The notes under the pieces are model-generated. The model made no database searches and was not told where the DNA came from. It saw nothing but the letters and a program-made list of their open reading frames with translations. Positions 26,836-36,093 of a DNA stretch of 64,000 nt are shown here, one piece after another. The stretch is from an uncultured Collinsella sp. (GTDB lineage: Bacteria > Actinomycetota > Coriobacteriia > Coriobacteriales > Coriobacteriaceae): positions 1-64,000 of the forward strand of contig UQPF01000007.1 of the NCBI GenBank assembly GCA_900542905.1. The letters run 5' to 3'. The translations under genes and the position numbers were made by a program. Numbering within the stretch: the first letter of the stretch is position 1; the number at the start of each line of letters is the position of its first letter.

Positions 26836-28260
26836 CTAGCACACACCTTCCACAAAGCGGTCGAGCTCAACAAAGCGGGAACCCTTGACCAGTACAACAT
26901 CATGTTTTTCAAGCGCGCCGCCCATGCGGTCGAGCACCTGCTGATAATCGGAGAACACCTGGATGCGGTCCTCGTCCATGCCCATCGTGCGCGCGGCATC
27001 GGCCATAAGCTGGGCCAGCTCACCACCCACGCACGCCAGCATGTCGAGCTTCTTGGCGGCGGCATAGGCGCCCACGAGCTCATGCATGCGAGGAGCCTCA
27101 TCGCCCATCTCGCCCATCTCGCCCAGGATCGCCATGCGAGACCCCGTGCACGAAAGCGAGCACAGCAGATCGAGACCAGCAGCCATGGATTCGGCGCTGG
27201 CGTTATAGGAATCGTCGATGACGCGGGCACCGCTCTTGGCGCGCTTGATCTCCTGGCGGTGCCCGGTGATCGTGAGGCCCCTAAAGGCAGCATCGATCTG
27301 CTCGGGCGTCACGCCCAGGCGATAGGCAACTGCGGCGGCCTTAACGGCATTTGGGACGGACTGCACGCCGGGGATGGCAAGCATGGTATCGGTCGTCTCA
27401 CCCTGGCCAAAATCGAGCGTAAAGACCGGACGGCCCTCGTCATCAACACGAATGTCGCGGGCACGGACCTCATCATCGTCCGAGACGCCGGCCAGCATCA
27501 CATCGATACCAGCAGGCTGGGCGAACGTATCGCGAATGAACGGCGTAAAGTCGTCCTCACCGCCCAAAACCAGCAGCGGCAAGAAGTCGCCGGCGGCGCA
27601 CATACCCTGGACAATCTCGGCCTTAGCGCGGGCGATGTTCTCGCGGCTGCCCAAAATGCCGATGTGAGAGGTACCAATCTTGCTCACGATGGCAAGGTTG
27701 GGATTGGCGGACTGGGACAGGCGCTCAATCTCGTGGAAATGGTTCATGCCCATCTCGAGCACCAGGACCTCGGTATCGGCCGGAGCGGAAAGCACCGTGA
27801 GCGGCATGCCGATCAGGTTATTGAAATTGCCCTTGGTGGCCCAGACACGATAGCGCTTGGCGAGCACGGCGGCGAGCACGTCCTTGGTCGTCGTCTTGCC
27901 GATGGAACCGGTAATGCCAACGACCAGGCAGCCAAGCTCCAGGCGATACGTGTGCGCCAAACGCAGCAGAAACTCCTCGGGATCATCGGTCAGCAGGATG
28001 GCGCACCCCTTGTCCTGCGCCAGCGAGACCAGCTCGGCCTCGGGCTCACGCGTCATCACGACGGCGCCGGCACCCGACTGGACGGCACGGGAAGCAAAAT
28101 CATTGCCGTCGACGTTTTCACCGGGAAAGGCGACGAAAATCGTCCCTTCCTCGACCTGGCGCGAGTCGATAACGCACCCGCGGCATACCCGATCGGCTTC
28201 TCCCGTCACGGTTCGGGCCCCTGTTGCGGCCGCGAGGTTGTTGACGGCGATCTCTATCAT
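26836..28260 (-). CDS. murF: UDP-MurNAc-tripeptide--D-Ala-D-Ala ligase MurF
   Basis: A 474-residue ligase that completes the pentapeptide. ITGSIGKTTTKDVLA is the ATP loop, KGNFNNLIGMPLTVL the substrate loop typical of MurF, EMGMNHFHEIERL the metal site and DDSYNASAESM the hinge. Ribosome site GGGGAG. The upstream neighbour is ftsI; murE, usually between them, is absent and the 126-base gap holds no remnant. Confidence 0.96.
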   Translation of the reverse strand: MIEIAVNNLAAATGARTVTGEADRVCRGCVIDSRQVEEGTIFVAFPGENVDGNDFASRAVQSGAGAVVMTREPEAELVSLAQDKGCAILLTDDPEEFLLRLAHTYRLELGCLVVGITGSIGKTTTKDVLAAVLAKRYRVWATKGNFNNLIGMPLTVLSAPADTEVLVLEMGMNHFHEIERLSQSANPNLAIVSKIGTSHIGILGSRENIARAKAEIVQGMCAAGDFLPLLVLGGEDDFTPFIRDTFAQPAGIDVMLAGVSDDDEVRARDIRVDDEGRPVFTLDFGQGETTDTMLAIPGVQSVPNAVKAAAVAYRLGVTPEQIDAAFRGLTITGHRQEIKRAKSGARVIDDSYNASAESMAAGLDLLCSLSCTGSRMAILGEMGEMGDEAPRMHELVGAYAAAKKLDMLACVGGELAQLMADAARTMGMDEDRIQVFSDYQQVLDRMGGALEKHDVVLVKGSRFVELDRFVEGVC

Positions 28261-28386
28261 TGCAGCTCCCCTGTAAACCTAATAATGCTATCGGCGTATT
28301 GTATCCCAGCGCCGCACATGCGTGGTGCAGGGCATGTGAACACCCTCATATGGGACAACAAACAACGCCCCAAAGATTGTAACCCC

Positions 28387-30252
28387 CTACTTCGTGTGCG
28401 GGATACCCAGCACGTCGAGCGCGTTGGCCATAATGGACTGGAACGGCACCGCAGCGGCATCTGAACCGCTCGGCGTTCCGTCGAGCGTGATATAGCACAG
28501 CACTTTGGGCGATTGTGCCGGTGCAAAGCCCATAAAGGACGACATGTAGTTCTCCTTGAGGTAGCCGCCGTTCTCGTCGGCACGTTCGGCCGTACCGGTC
28601 TTACCCGCCACGTCATAGCCGTCAACCGCGCCGCCAACGCCCGTACCCTCGGACACGACCGTCTGCATGCACGATGTCACCTGGGATGCGGCATCCTCAG
28701 AAATCGCGCGCTCGCCTTCGCCCCAGTCCTTCTCGTCGCCCTTGCTGGACTTATAGAAGTGCGGTGTCATCATCACGCCGCCGTTGGCGATGCCGCCCAC
28801 GGCACGTGCGATCTCAATTGGCGAGACGGACAGTGCCTGTCCAAAGCTCATCGAGCCCAGCGTGGCGCCGTCATACTGGTCACGCTCCTTGACGATACCC
28901 AGGCTCTCGCCCGGAAAATCGACACCCGAGCTGTGACCGATGCCCCACTTGTCCACATAGGCGGCAAAGTCGTCGGCACCGATCTTGCGCCCCACTAGGA
29001 CAAAGCCCACATTGGACGAACGGCGCATCATCTCGCGCACATCCATGGTCATGGCATAGTCGCGCTTGTCGGCATCGGTGACGGTATCGTCGCCCACCTT
29101 GATGCTCGCCGGCACCTCAAACGACGTACTCGATCGCACGACACCCAAGTCGAAGCCGGCGCCCGCCACGAGCGTCTTAAAGACCGAGCCGGGCTCGTAG
29201 GCGTCAGTGACCAGGCGCAGGTTCATATCCTCGGTCTTGGCGTTCTCCAGATCGGTCTGGTCGTAAGTCGGGTACGAGCAGGCTGCCAAGATCTCGCCTG
29301 TCGTAGGATCGGTGACCAGCGCCGAGCCGTTCTTGGCCTTTGTCTTCTCGACAGCCTCTGCCAGGGCATCCTCGGCCGCACGCTGGATATTGACGTCGAG
29401 CGTCGTCACGATATCAACGCCGTCGACCGCAGCCACCTTTTTATAGGCACCGCCCGCGATATAGCTGCCGTCCCTCGCGCGCTCGCGTACGAGAGAACCG
29501 TTCGTGCCGGTCAGAAGCTTGTTGTATTGCTTTTCGAGACCCGTCAAGCCGTCGTTGTCTACATTCACTACACCCAGCACCTGCGATGCCAGATTGCCGT
29601 ATGGATATACACGCTTCATGGCCTGCTCAAAAAGCACGCCGGGCAGGTTCTTCTTCTCCAGCGCCGCAACATCGTCTTCGTCCACCTGGCGCTTGATATA
29701 CACCCAGGTTCCATCGGACTCGACGAGCTTGCGGCAGGTCTTTTTATCGATTCCAGTTGCCTTGACCAGCGCCGACACCGTCTTGTCAACATCCTCGACA
29801 AGCTGCGGGTTCACGGCGATGTTGCGACATTCGACCGACGACGCCAACACGTTGCCGTTGCGGTCGTAGATGGTGCCGCGTTTGGCATAGAGGGTCTGCG
29901 CAAGCAGGCGGCGCGCATCGGCACGCTCGCGCAGTTTATCGGCTTCGACAATTTGATAGTCGGCAAGGCGAAAGACGCCCAAGCCCAAGCCAAGCCCAAT
30001 GAAGCCCATGACGGCTTTGCGGCGAGGCAGAGGCGCGCCTGTGAGCCATTCGGTCGACGAACTCTTGCGCGACCTGGTGTTATGCACTTGAGGGCCGCCC
30101 GAGCCGCGAAGTCGCGACGCCGGGTCGTTGCCACGGGACCGCCCGGCGTTGTAAGATTGCCGACCCGTTCCTTGATAACCAGAACGTCCCCGCGACGAGA
30201 GACGTCCAGAACCGCGGCCCCCATCGGAACCGCGGCGATAGTCATTTGTCAT
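28387..30252 (-). CDS. ftsI: Septal transpeptidase FtsI (class B PBP)
   Basis: A 621-residue D,D-transpeptidase. A Gly/Arg/Ser-rich cytoplasmic tail (1-65) is followed by one membrane segment (about 77-98), the dimerisation domain and the penicillin-binding domain with SxxK (EPGSVFKTL), SxN (RRSSNVGFV) and KTG (AGKTGTAE). A PASTA domain is not seen. The protein is expected to cross-link septal wall together with FtsW. It follows the ftsL-like gene by 17 bases. Confidence 0.95.
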   Translation of the reverse strand: MTNDYRRGSDGGRGSGRLSSRGRSGYQGTGRQSYNAGRSRGNDPASRLRGSGGPQVHNTRSRKSSSTEWLTGAPLPRRKAVMGFIGLGLGLGVFRLADYQIVEADKLRERADARRLLAQTLYAKRGTIYDRNGNVLASSVECRNIAVNPQLVEDVDKTVSALVKATGIDKKTCRKLVESDGTWVYIKRQVDEDDVAALEKKNLPGVLFEQAMKRVYPYGNLASQVLGVVNVDNDGLTGLEKQYNKLLTGTNGSLVRERARDGSYIAGGAYKKVAAVDGVDIVTTLDVNIQRAAEDALAEAVEKTKAKNGSALVTDPTTGEILAACSYPTYDQTDLENAKTEDMNLRLVTDAYEPGSVFKTLVAGAGFDLGVVRSSTSFEVPASIKVGDDTVTDADKRDYAMTMDVREMMRRSSNVGFVLVGRKIGADDFAAYVDKWGIGHSSGVDFPGESLGIVKERDQYDGATLGSMSFGQALSVSPIEIARAVGGIANGGVMMTPHFYKSSKGDEKDWGEGERAISEDAASQVTSCMQTVVSEGTGVGGAVDGYDVAGKTGTAERADENGGYLKENYMSSFMGFAPAQSPKVLCYITLDGTPSGSDAAAVPFQSIMANALDVLGIPHTK

Positions 30253-30269
30253 ACTCAGCTACCGTCTTG

Positions 30270-30740
30270 CTACTGAGCGGTCGCGGTCGCGTTGGCGCCC
30301 GCGGCTGCATCCTGCGAAAAGTCAAGTGTAACGCTCTCGCTGGGCTCCACCATGCCATAAGCGCCCGCAAGGTCGCGAATGCGCGTGTCGGCGCCATAGA
30401 CCGAATGCATGACCTCCAGGTCGGAGCTCTCATCGGTCGCCTTTTCGAGCGTGCTGGTAAGCTCGGCGTTGCTGTTGAGCACCTGGGCCGTAACGCCGGC
30501 GAGCGCCACGCGGGCGACGCCGATCGTCATGAAGATAGCCGCAATGATGCAAAACGTTTTAAGAACGCTCATGAAAACCGGGCTTACCGCCTGGTTTGCC
30601 TGACGGCCCGCGCCCGTGTAGACATCAAAGCGCGGCGTGCGCTGCTCACGGGGAGCAACGGGGGCCTGCGGCGTCTCACGATAGGCGGGCATGGCGTTCA
30701 TATCATAGGCGAGTGCTGCGCTTGAAGTGTTGTAGCCCAT
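30270..30740 (-). CDS. ftsL: FtsL-like bitopic division protein
   Basis: A 156-residue protein with a polar N-terminus (1-55), one membrane segment (about 59-81, VLKTFCIIAAIFMTIGVARV) and a short extracytoplasmic helical part (VLNSNAELTSTLEKATDES), followed by an Ala-rich end. Sequence similarity in this family is low; the name rests on the shape and the place between rsmH and ftsI. Ribosome site GGGAGG. Expected role: joins FtsQ and activates FtsWI. Confidence 0.75.
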   Translation of the reverse strand: MGYNTSSAALAYDMNAMPAYRETPQAPVAPREQRTPRFDVYTGAGRQANQAVSPVFMSVLKTFCIIAAIFMTIGVARVALAGVTAQVLNSNAELTSTLEKATDESSDLEVMHSVYGADTRIRDLAGAYGMVEPSESVTLDFSQDAAAGANATATAQ

Positions 30741-30830
30741 GATATGCCGCCTCCCATCCCGAGTACGTTGGTAGTGTGTTTAAGCTTCGTTTATGGTGCG
30801 AGCGGGAGGTCCAATATCGCGCGGTCGCGC

Positions 30831-31796
30831 CTACAGACGCTGCGCCACGCGGATTTTGGCTGATCTCGCCCGAGGGTTGCGCTCAACCTCATCAGGCTGG
30901 GCAACCAGGGGTTTGCGGGTGATGACCTTGAGTATCGGCACGTTGCCGCACACGCACACCGGAATCTCCGGCGGACACGTGCACCCCTGGCTCATCTCCT
31001 TAAAGTGGTTCTTTACGATACGGTCCTCGAGCGAGTGATACGAGATGACGCAGATACGTCCGCCCGGGTTGAGCCACCTGGTGGCGGCATCAAGCCCTCG
31101 TTCGAGCACATCGAGCTCGTGATTGACCTCGATGCGAATGGCCTGGAAACTTTTCTTGGCCGGGTGTCCACCATGCCGACGAGCGGCAGCCGGGATACCC
31201 GCCTTGATGATCTCGACAAATTGGCCGGTGGTTTCGATCGGTTCTTGCTCGCGGCGGCGCACGATCTCGCGCGCGATCTGCGAGGCGAACTTCTCTTCGC
31301 CGTAGACGCGTAGAATCCGGGCGAGGTCGTGTTCGTTATAGGTGTTGATGACCTCAGCTGCGTTTAAGGTGTTATTGCCCGGATCCATCCGCATGTCCAA
31401 TGGGGCGTCCTCGTTATACGAAAAGCCCCTGCCAGGGATATCGAGTTGCGGTGACGAAACGCCCAAATCGAACAGGAAGCCATCGACCCCGGGCACCTCG
31501 GCCGAGCAAAGCAGCTCGTCCAAGTCGCCGAAGTTGCCCTTCAGCAGCTGGTGCGGAACGCCGGGAACCTCGCGGTCCAGACGGGCGCCAGCGGCCTCGA
31601 GGGCCATGTCGTCCTGATCGACGCCGAGCAGAAGGCCCGTCTCCCCCACCTGCGCGGCCATCTTTACCGAATGGCCGGCACCGCCAAGGGTGCAATCGCA
31701 GACAACGGAGCCGCTCTTTAGCCGCAGCGACTCAAGCACTTCGCCGAGCATGACAGGTTCATGCCGATATTCTTGCGTCAAGATCCCACGCTCCAT
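30831..31796 (-). CDS. rsmH: 16S rRNA (cytosine-1402-N4)-methyltransferase RsmH
   Basis: A 321-residue SAM-dependent rRNA methyltransferase. HEPVMLGEVLESL begins the protein; DCTLGGAGHS is the SAM loop; FDLGVSSPQLD and GFSYNEDAPLDMRMD are the catalytic-region motifs, and SYHSLEDRIVKNHF is near the end. It lies 20 bases after mraZ, the usual order. The ribosome site at the chosen ATG is weak, so coupling to mraZ is likely. Confidence 0.96.
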   Translation of the reverse strand: MERGILTQEYRHEPVMLGEVLESLRLKSGSVVCDCTLGGAGHSVKMAAQVGETGLLLGVDQDDMALEAAGARLDREVPGVPHQLLKGNFGDLDELLCSAEVPGVDGFLFDLGVSSPQLDIPGRGFSYNEDAPLDMRMDPGNNTLNAAEVINTYNEHDLARILRVYGEEKFASQIAREIVRRREQEPIETTGQFVEIIKAGIPAAARRHGGHPAKKSFQAIRIEVNHELDVLERGLDAATRWLNPGGRICVISYHSLEDRIVKNHFKEMSQGCTCPPEIPVCVCGNVPILKVITRKPLVAQPDEVERNPRARSAKIRVAQRL

Positions 31797-31816
31797 CCGT
31801 TACCCGTGCCTTGCCC

Positions 31817-32251
31817 TTACGAGAAGAAGAGGTCCAGCAAGGCCTCATCGTCATCGTCCTCATCGGCCGCGGCGCGATCCCAAACCTCAAGGTGGTCGTA
31901 GTTGCCCACAACCGTGACCTCGCGGTCGAGGTTCGCCTGCTTGCGGAGAGACTCGGAAAGACCGATACGACCGGCGCTGTCCACGTCCATCGACGTGGTG
32001 CGCTTGTTGATCGCCCTCATGAGCTTCTGGTCGTTAATGTCACGCGGGTTAAAACCCTCGTGGCCCTCACGACCCGCGAAGAGTCCTTCGACCCACTTAT
32101 CGAAGGCCTCGGCAGAGAACACGTACAGAGCATCGACATCCAGGGCTTTGAACACGCGAACGTGCTCTCCAAGCTCCTCGCGAAGGGGTGCAGGCAGGGA
32201 CAGACGACCTTTTGCATCGAGATTGCGCTCGTATGCACCAGTCATTCCCAT
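31817..32251 (-). CDS. mraZ: Transcriptional regulator MraZ
   Basis: A 144-residue protein with two SpoVT/AbrB-like halves: YERNLDAKGRLSLPAPLREEL and DVDSAGRIGLSESLRKQANL (the paired DxxGR motifs). MraZ represses or modulates its own cluster. ATG at 32251 follows GGGAGG by six bases. Repeated GTGGGG boxes lie about 100-145 bases upstream. The acidic C-terminus (DEDDDDEALLDLFFS) is not part of the fold. Confidence 0.95.
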   Translation of the reverse strand: MGMTGAYERNLDAKGRLSLPAPLREELGEHVRVFKALDVDALYVFSAEAFDKWVEGLFAGREGHEGFNPRDINDQKLMRAINKRTTSMDVDSAGRIGLSESLRKQANLDREVTVVGNYDHLEVWDRAAADEDDDDEALLDLFFS

Positions 32252-32345
32252 GTGCGCCCTCCCCTCGGTTACTCAGATGGCACGTACGCGGGGAACCACC
32301 CCGCCTGTCGACGTCATTAATAATATGGGGAACCGCCCCATTTTT

Positions 32346-32396
32346 CAACACCTTTCCCCACCTCTTCCCCCACTCCGCCCCACCACTCCACCCACC
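32346..32396 (-). promoter_or_regulatory. Candidate MraZ operator: repeated GTGGGG boxes
   Basis: On the minus strand GTGGAG and three GTGGGG boxes lie at 32386-32391, 32378-32383, 32368-32373 and 32356-32361, with a weaker GTGTTG further on; steps are 8, 10 and 12 bases, about one helical turn. MraZ proteins bind tandem short G-rich repeats at this spacing upstream of mraZ. Confidence 0.65.
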
Positions 32397-32455
32397 ATAT
32401 ATTGCAAAACACCTCCAAGCATATGTTCGAAAACACAATATGTTGTGTTTACATC

Positions 32456-32490
32456 AACGGCGGGATGCCACCTGTGGCACCCCGCCGTTC
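32456..32490. repeat. 16-bp hairpin upstream of mraZ
   Basis: AACGGCGGG-TGCC pairs with GGCA-CCCGCCGTT, one mismatch. No T-run on either side. Together with the boxes at 32346-32396, the dyad at 32497-32510 and the hairpin at 32618-32680 it accounts for most of the 463-base gap between mraZ and xerD. Confidence 0.7.
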
Positions 32491-32617
32491 AACCTCAACC
32501 TTCAAGTTGACCTTGAGGCGATTTTTGCGTCCCTTTACATGCCGTTCACATCGCCCCCAAACTCCCCCACCCAAGGCACGTGCGGCCCACCACCGCGACG
32601 CCAAGTGGCGAAAAATA

Positions 32618-32680
32618 GGACGGGGCCCCAGATTGCCCATGCGCGCGCAAAAGCAGGCCGCGGCAATCTGGGGCCCGTCC
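32618..32680. repeat. Long hairpin downstream of xerD
   Basis: GGACGGGGCCCCAGATTGCC at 32618-32637 pairs with its complement at 32660-32680 apart from one missing base. The outer GGACGGG/CCCGTCC is shared with the hairpin at 49659-49712. It lies at the 3' end of the pyrG-xerD unit. Confidence 0.8.
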
Positions 32681-32714
32681 CCAAATACCTATAAATATGC
32701 AGGTCAGCGATGTG

Positions 32715-33656
32715 TTAACGATGTGCCAGCGGGTGCGCCGCCAGATAGACCTCGGTCAGTTGCGTACGATCGACATGCGTATAGACCTGCGTGGTCGATA
32801 TATCGGCATGTCCCAAGATCTCCTGTAGCACACGGAGGTCTGCGCCGCCCGCAAGCATATGGGTAGCAAAGGAATGACGCAGCGTATGGGGATGGAGTCC
32901 CACCAGCCCCACCTGGCGCCCGTAACGCTCACAGATGGCATGGATGCCCTGGCGCGACAGACGGCGGCCGTTCTTATTTAAAAAGACCGCCGAGGTCTCG
33001 GTTCCGCGGGCATGGGCCGCCAAGCGAGAACGCCCCTCAGTTACATAGAGCGTCAGAGCTCGCGCCGCGCTTCCCACCAGCGGGGACAGGCGTTCCTTTG
33101 AGCCCTTACCGCGAACGAGCACAAAACCATCGTCGATATGGATATCGCCCACATCGAGCCCCACCAACTCGCTCACACGCAAACCGCATCCGTAGAGCAC
33201 TTCCAAGATGGCATGGTCGCGCAAGCCCATCTCGCCCTCGGGGAAGTCTTGATCGAGCAGCGCCGAGACATCCTCCACCGATAGATACTCCGGCAAACGA
33301 TCAGCCTTTTTAGGCAGGCGCAACGCCGCCGTTGGATTTTGGGCCACAGCCCCATCGCGCACCAAAAAGGCATGCAGGCCCTTCACAGCCGCAAGCGCAC
33401 GCTCCACCGAGGCATCGGAATAGCCCCCATCGCGACGGTCGGCGACAAAGCCCTCCACGACCTGACGGGTCACCTCTTCAAAAGACACAATACCCGCCCG
33501 CTCCAGATAGGCGCAGTACGTCGTCAGGTCACGACGATAGGCCGCAATCGTGTTGCGCGCCAAACCCCGCTCGACCGCGAGGTAATCGAGATACTCCCCC
33601 GCCGCCACAGCGAGCGACGAGGGAGTAGCTTCGGTATGTTCCTTATTCGCCGGCAC
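32715..33656 (-). CDS. xerD: Site-specific tyrosine recombinase XerD
   Basis: A 313-residue recombinase for chromosome dimer resolution. Core-binding domain in residues 15-100 (RGLARNTIAAYRRDL); catalytic residues in GCGLRVSEL (Arg), HPHTLRHSFATH (His-x-x-Arg), LGHADISTTQVYTHV (His, Tyr). The GTG at 33656, two bases after the pyrG stop, gives the usual length; a longer frame would run into pyrG. Coupled to pyrG. Confidence 0.92.
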   Translation of the reverse strand: MPANKEHTEATPSSLAVAAGEYLDYLAVERGLARNTIAAYRRDLTTYCAYLERAGIVSFEEVTRQVVEGFVADRRDGGYSDASVERALAAVKGLHAFLVRDGAVAQNPTAALRLPKKADRLPEYLSVEDVSALLDQDFPEGEMGLRDHAILEVLYGCGLRVSELVGLDVGDIHIDDGFVLVRGKGSKERLSPLVGSAARALTLYVTEGRSRLAAHARGTETSAVFLNKNGRRLSRQGIHAICERYGRQVGLVGLHPHTLRHSFATHMLAGGADLRVLQEILGHADISTTQVYTHVDRTQLTEVYLAAHPLAHR

Positions 33657-33658
33657 CC

Positions 33659-35320
33659 TTAGTCCGTAGCAAGGTTCATGGGCGTCACCTGCAGACGGTC
33701 GACACCCTCGTGCTGACCGATCGAGGCACGCACGAACTCGCGGAACAGCGGCTGCGGGTTGGTCGGGCGGCTCTTGAACTCGGGATGAGCCTGGGTTGCC
33801 ACATACCACGGATGCACGTCGCGCGGCAGCTCGACCATCTCGACCAGGCGCTCGTCGGGCGACAGACCCGAGATAACCAAGCCGGCGTCCTCGAGCTGGT
33901 CACGGAAGGCGTTGTTGAACTCAAAGCGGTGACGGTGACGCTCGTAGACGAGCTCCTCGCCATATGCCTCGCGAGCAAGGGTATCGGCGGCGAGCTTGCA
34001 CGGATAGGCGCCCAGGCGCATGGTGCCGCCCTTCTCGGTCACGTCCTCCTGCGAGCTCATCAGATCGATGACGCTAAACGGGCCGTCCGGATCGAACTCG
34101 GAGGAGCTGGCGCCGGCAAGGCCGACGACGTTGCGGGCGAACTCGCACACGGCCACCTGCATACCCAGGCAAATGCCCAGATACGGAATCTTGTGCTCAC
34201 GGGCAAACTCGGCCGCGAGGATCTTGCCCTCCAGGGCGCGCTTGCCAAAGCCGCCGGGGACCAGGATGCCCGAGGCGTCGCCCAGAACCTCGGAGACATT
34301 CTGCTCGTCGAGGCTCTCGCCGTCGACCAGCTGGACGTCCACATGGCGATCGTAGAAGACGCCCGCATGGTGCAGGGCCTCGATAACCGACAGGTACGCA
34401 TCGGGCAGCTGCGTGTACTTGCCCACGACGGCGATCTTCACCTTGTCGGCGTGATGGTTGGCGTGATTCTGTTTGCGCAGGAACTCATTCCACTCGCTCA
34501 TGTCGCGCTCACGCGGGTCCAGACCCAGGCGCTCGCAAATGCGCAGGTCAAAGTCCTGCTCGGCAAGCAGCTGCGGAACATCGTAAATGCTCGCGCAGTC
34601 CTCGTTGGTAAAGACACAATCGGTGTCGACGTCGCAGAAGCTTGCGATCTTTCCGCGGATAGCGTCATCGATATGGTGGTCGGAGCGCAGCACGATGATA
34701 TCGGGCTGGATGCCAAAGCTGCGGAGCTCCTTGACGGAATGCTGCGTGGGCTTGGTCTTGACCTCGTGGGCGGCGGCGATATAGGGAACGAGCGACACGT
34801 GGATGTAGCAGACGTTCTCGGGGCCGGCCTCCTTGCGGTACTGACGGATGGCCTCGACAAACGGTTGGGACTCGATGTCGCCGATCGTGCCGCCCAGCTC
34901 GGTGATGACTACATCGGAGCCGGTCTGCTCCTCGATGCGGCGGAACTTGTCCTTAATGGCATTGGTGACGTGAGGAATCACCTGCACGGTACCGCCCAAA
35001 AAGTCGCCGCGACGCTCGCGGGCGATCAAGCTCTTATAGATGGCGCCGGTCGTAAAGTTGGAATCGCGGGTCAGGTTCTCATCAATAAAGCGCTCGTAAT
35101 GACCCAGGTCCAGGTCGGACTCGTAACCATCCTCGGTAACGAAGACCTCACCATGCTGGAAGGGGCTCATGGTACCGGGGTCGACGTTCAGATACGGATC
35201 GGCCTTCTGCATCGTTACTTTGTAGCCACGCGACTTGAGCAGACGGCCCAGCGAGGCCGCGGTGATACCCTTGCCCAGAGACGAAACCACGCCACCGGTT
35301 ACGAACACATGCTTGGTCAT
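33659..35320 (-). CDS. pyrG: CTP synthase PyrG
   Basis: A 553-residue enzyme making CTP from UTP and glutamine. The N-terminal synthetase domain starts FVTGGVVSSLGKGI (P-loop) with DPYLNVDPGTMSPFQHGEVF; the C-terminal class I glutamine amidotransferase has GICLGMQ (nucleophile Cys) and the His-Glu pair in AHPEFKSRPTNP. All key motifs are present and the length is normal. It is the first gene of a unit with xerD. Confidence 0.97.
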   Translation of the reverse strand: MTKHVFVTGGVVSSLGKGITAASLGRLLKSRGYKVTMQKADPYLNVDPGTMSPFQHGEVFVTEDGYESDLDLGHYERFIDENLTRDSNFTTGAIYKSLIARERRGDFLGGTVQVIPHVTNAIKDKFRRIEEQTGSDVVITELGGTIGDIESQPFVEAIRQYRKEAGPENVCYIHVSLVPYIAAAHEVKTKPTQHSVKELRSFGIQPDIIVLRSDHHIDDAIRGKIASFCDVDTDCVFTNEDCASIYDVPQLLAEQDFDLRICERLGLDPRERDMSEWNEFLRKQNHANHHADKVKIAVVGKYTQLPDAYLSVIEALHHAGVFYDRHVDVQLVDGESLDEQNVSEVLGDASGILVPGGFGKRALEGKILAAEFAREHKIPYLGICLGMQVAVCEFARNVVGLAGASSSEFDPDGPFSVIDLMSSQEDVTEKGGTMRLGAYPCKLAADTLAREAYGEELVYERHRHRFEFNNAFRDQLEDAGLVISGLSPDERLVEMVELPRDVHPWYVATQAHPEFKSRPTNPQPLFREFVRASIGQHEGVDRLQVTPMNLATD

Positions 35321-35442
35321 ATTGAGTTACCTGCGCTTCCCGTAGAAGTTGTTTATCCACATCTTACGGGTCTTCATTGTAATACTCGCGCCGCGGACCG
35401 TTCGCAATTTTTCTCGCGTGCGATTGCATTTCTCAATCTTGA

Positions 35443-35474
35443 AACAAAACGCCGCCCGGTTTCCCAGGCGGCGT
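35443..35474 (-). terminator. Intrinsic terminator after the winged-helix regulator
   Basis: ACGCCGCC pairs with GGCGGCGT; minus-strand tail TTTTGTTTC. Confidence 0.8.
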
Positions 35475-35498
35475 CGCTATGGCAAGGGTTACATGCTG

Positions 35499-35837
35499 CT
35501 ATCGATCAGCAACCTCGTCCTCAAGCATTTCTTGAACGAGCATGCCGGTACGGACGCCCTCAAGATACCACTCGCCACGTTCGGTGAGGCAAATGCCATT
35601 TGCAAGCTGACCGCCGTCGTCGCTATAACGCGAGACGACATCAATCATGCCTTCGGAATCCAAGCGATCGATTGCGGCGCGGGCACGATACGGCGAAACC
35701 CCCACGCGCTCGGCAAGCGTTTTGCGCGAGAAACCATACGGCCCGCCATTGTCTTCGGTTTGCCGGTCGATCTCCATCAACACCAGCACCTCGACACGCT
35801 TCATATCGTTGACACTCGCACGACCCTTGCCCGCCAT
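35499..35837 (-). CDS. Small winged-helix transcriptional regulator
   Basis: A 112-residue protein with a predicted winged helix-turn-helix: KRVEVLVLMEIDRQ, then YGFSRKTLAERVGVSPYRARAAIDRLDSEGMIDVV-type sequence (recognition helix and wing), then a short dimerisation helix (VRTGMLVQEMLEDE). The ATG at 35837 follows GAGGAGG; the longer frame to 35891 has no site. MarR- or DUF-type relatives regulate adjacent or distant genes, and no obvious target adjoins it. Function unknown. Confidence 0.7.
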   Translation of the reverse strand: MAGKGRASVNDMKRVEVLVLMEIDRQTEDNGGPYGFSRKTLAERVGVSPYRARAAIDRLDSEGMIDVVSRYSDDGGQLANGICLTERGEWYLEGVRTGMLVQEMLEDEVADR

Positions 35838-36026
35838 AGCAGCCTCCTCAAACCGAGCACGAGCATCTAACGCGCCGTGCGCGACCGACACACCTCACGA
35901 TGGCAGGTAATATCCATCATGCGGCATCCCGCTAAGGATGAAACAGTTACGGTTATTGTATACCGCTCAAATTGTTTCTAGGCAGGTAAACAGCTATTTT
36001 TCGCCGAAATAGGCGCTTTATTGATC

Positions 36027-36059
36027 AAAAAGCCGTACCGGGCGCTAACCCGATACGGC
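36027..36059 (-). terminator. Intrinsic terminator after the DUF1846 gene
   Basis: GCCGTA-CGGG pairs with CCCG-TACGGC; minus-strand tail CTTTTTGATC. Confidence 0.85.
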
Positions 36060-36093
36060 CAAAATGCAATGCAATTACCGCGGTGCTTCAAAC

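Noticed and set aside
32252..32714. RNase P RNA or another structural RNA upstream of mraZ
   Set aside because: The gap has strong hairpins but none of the conserved RNase P, tmRNA or SRP elements that I can recognise.
33657..33809. N-terminal extension of XerD to 364 residues
   Set aside because: It lies within the 3' end of pyrG in another frame, while the GTG at 33656 gives the normal length.
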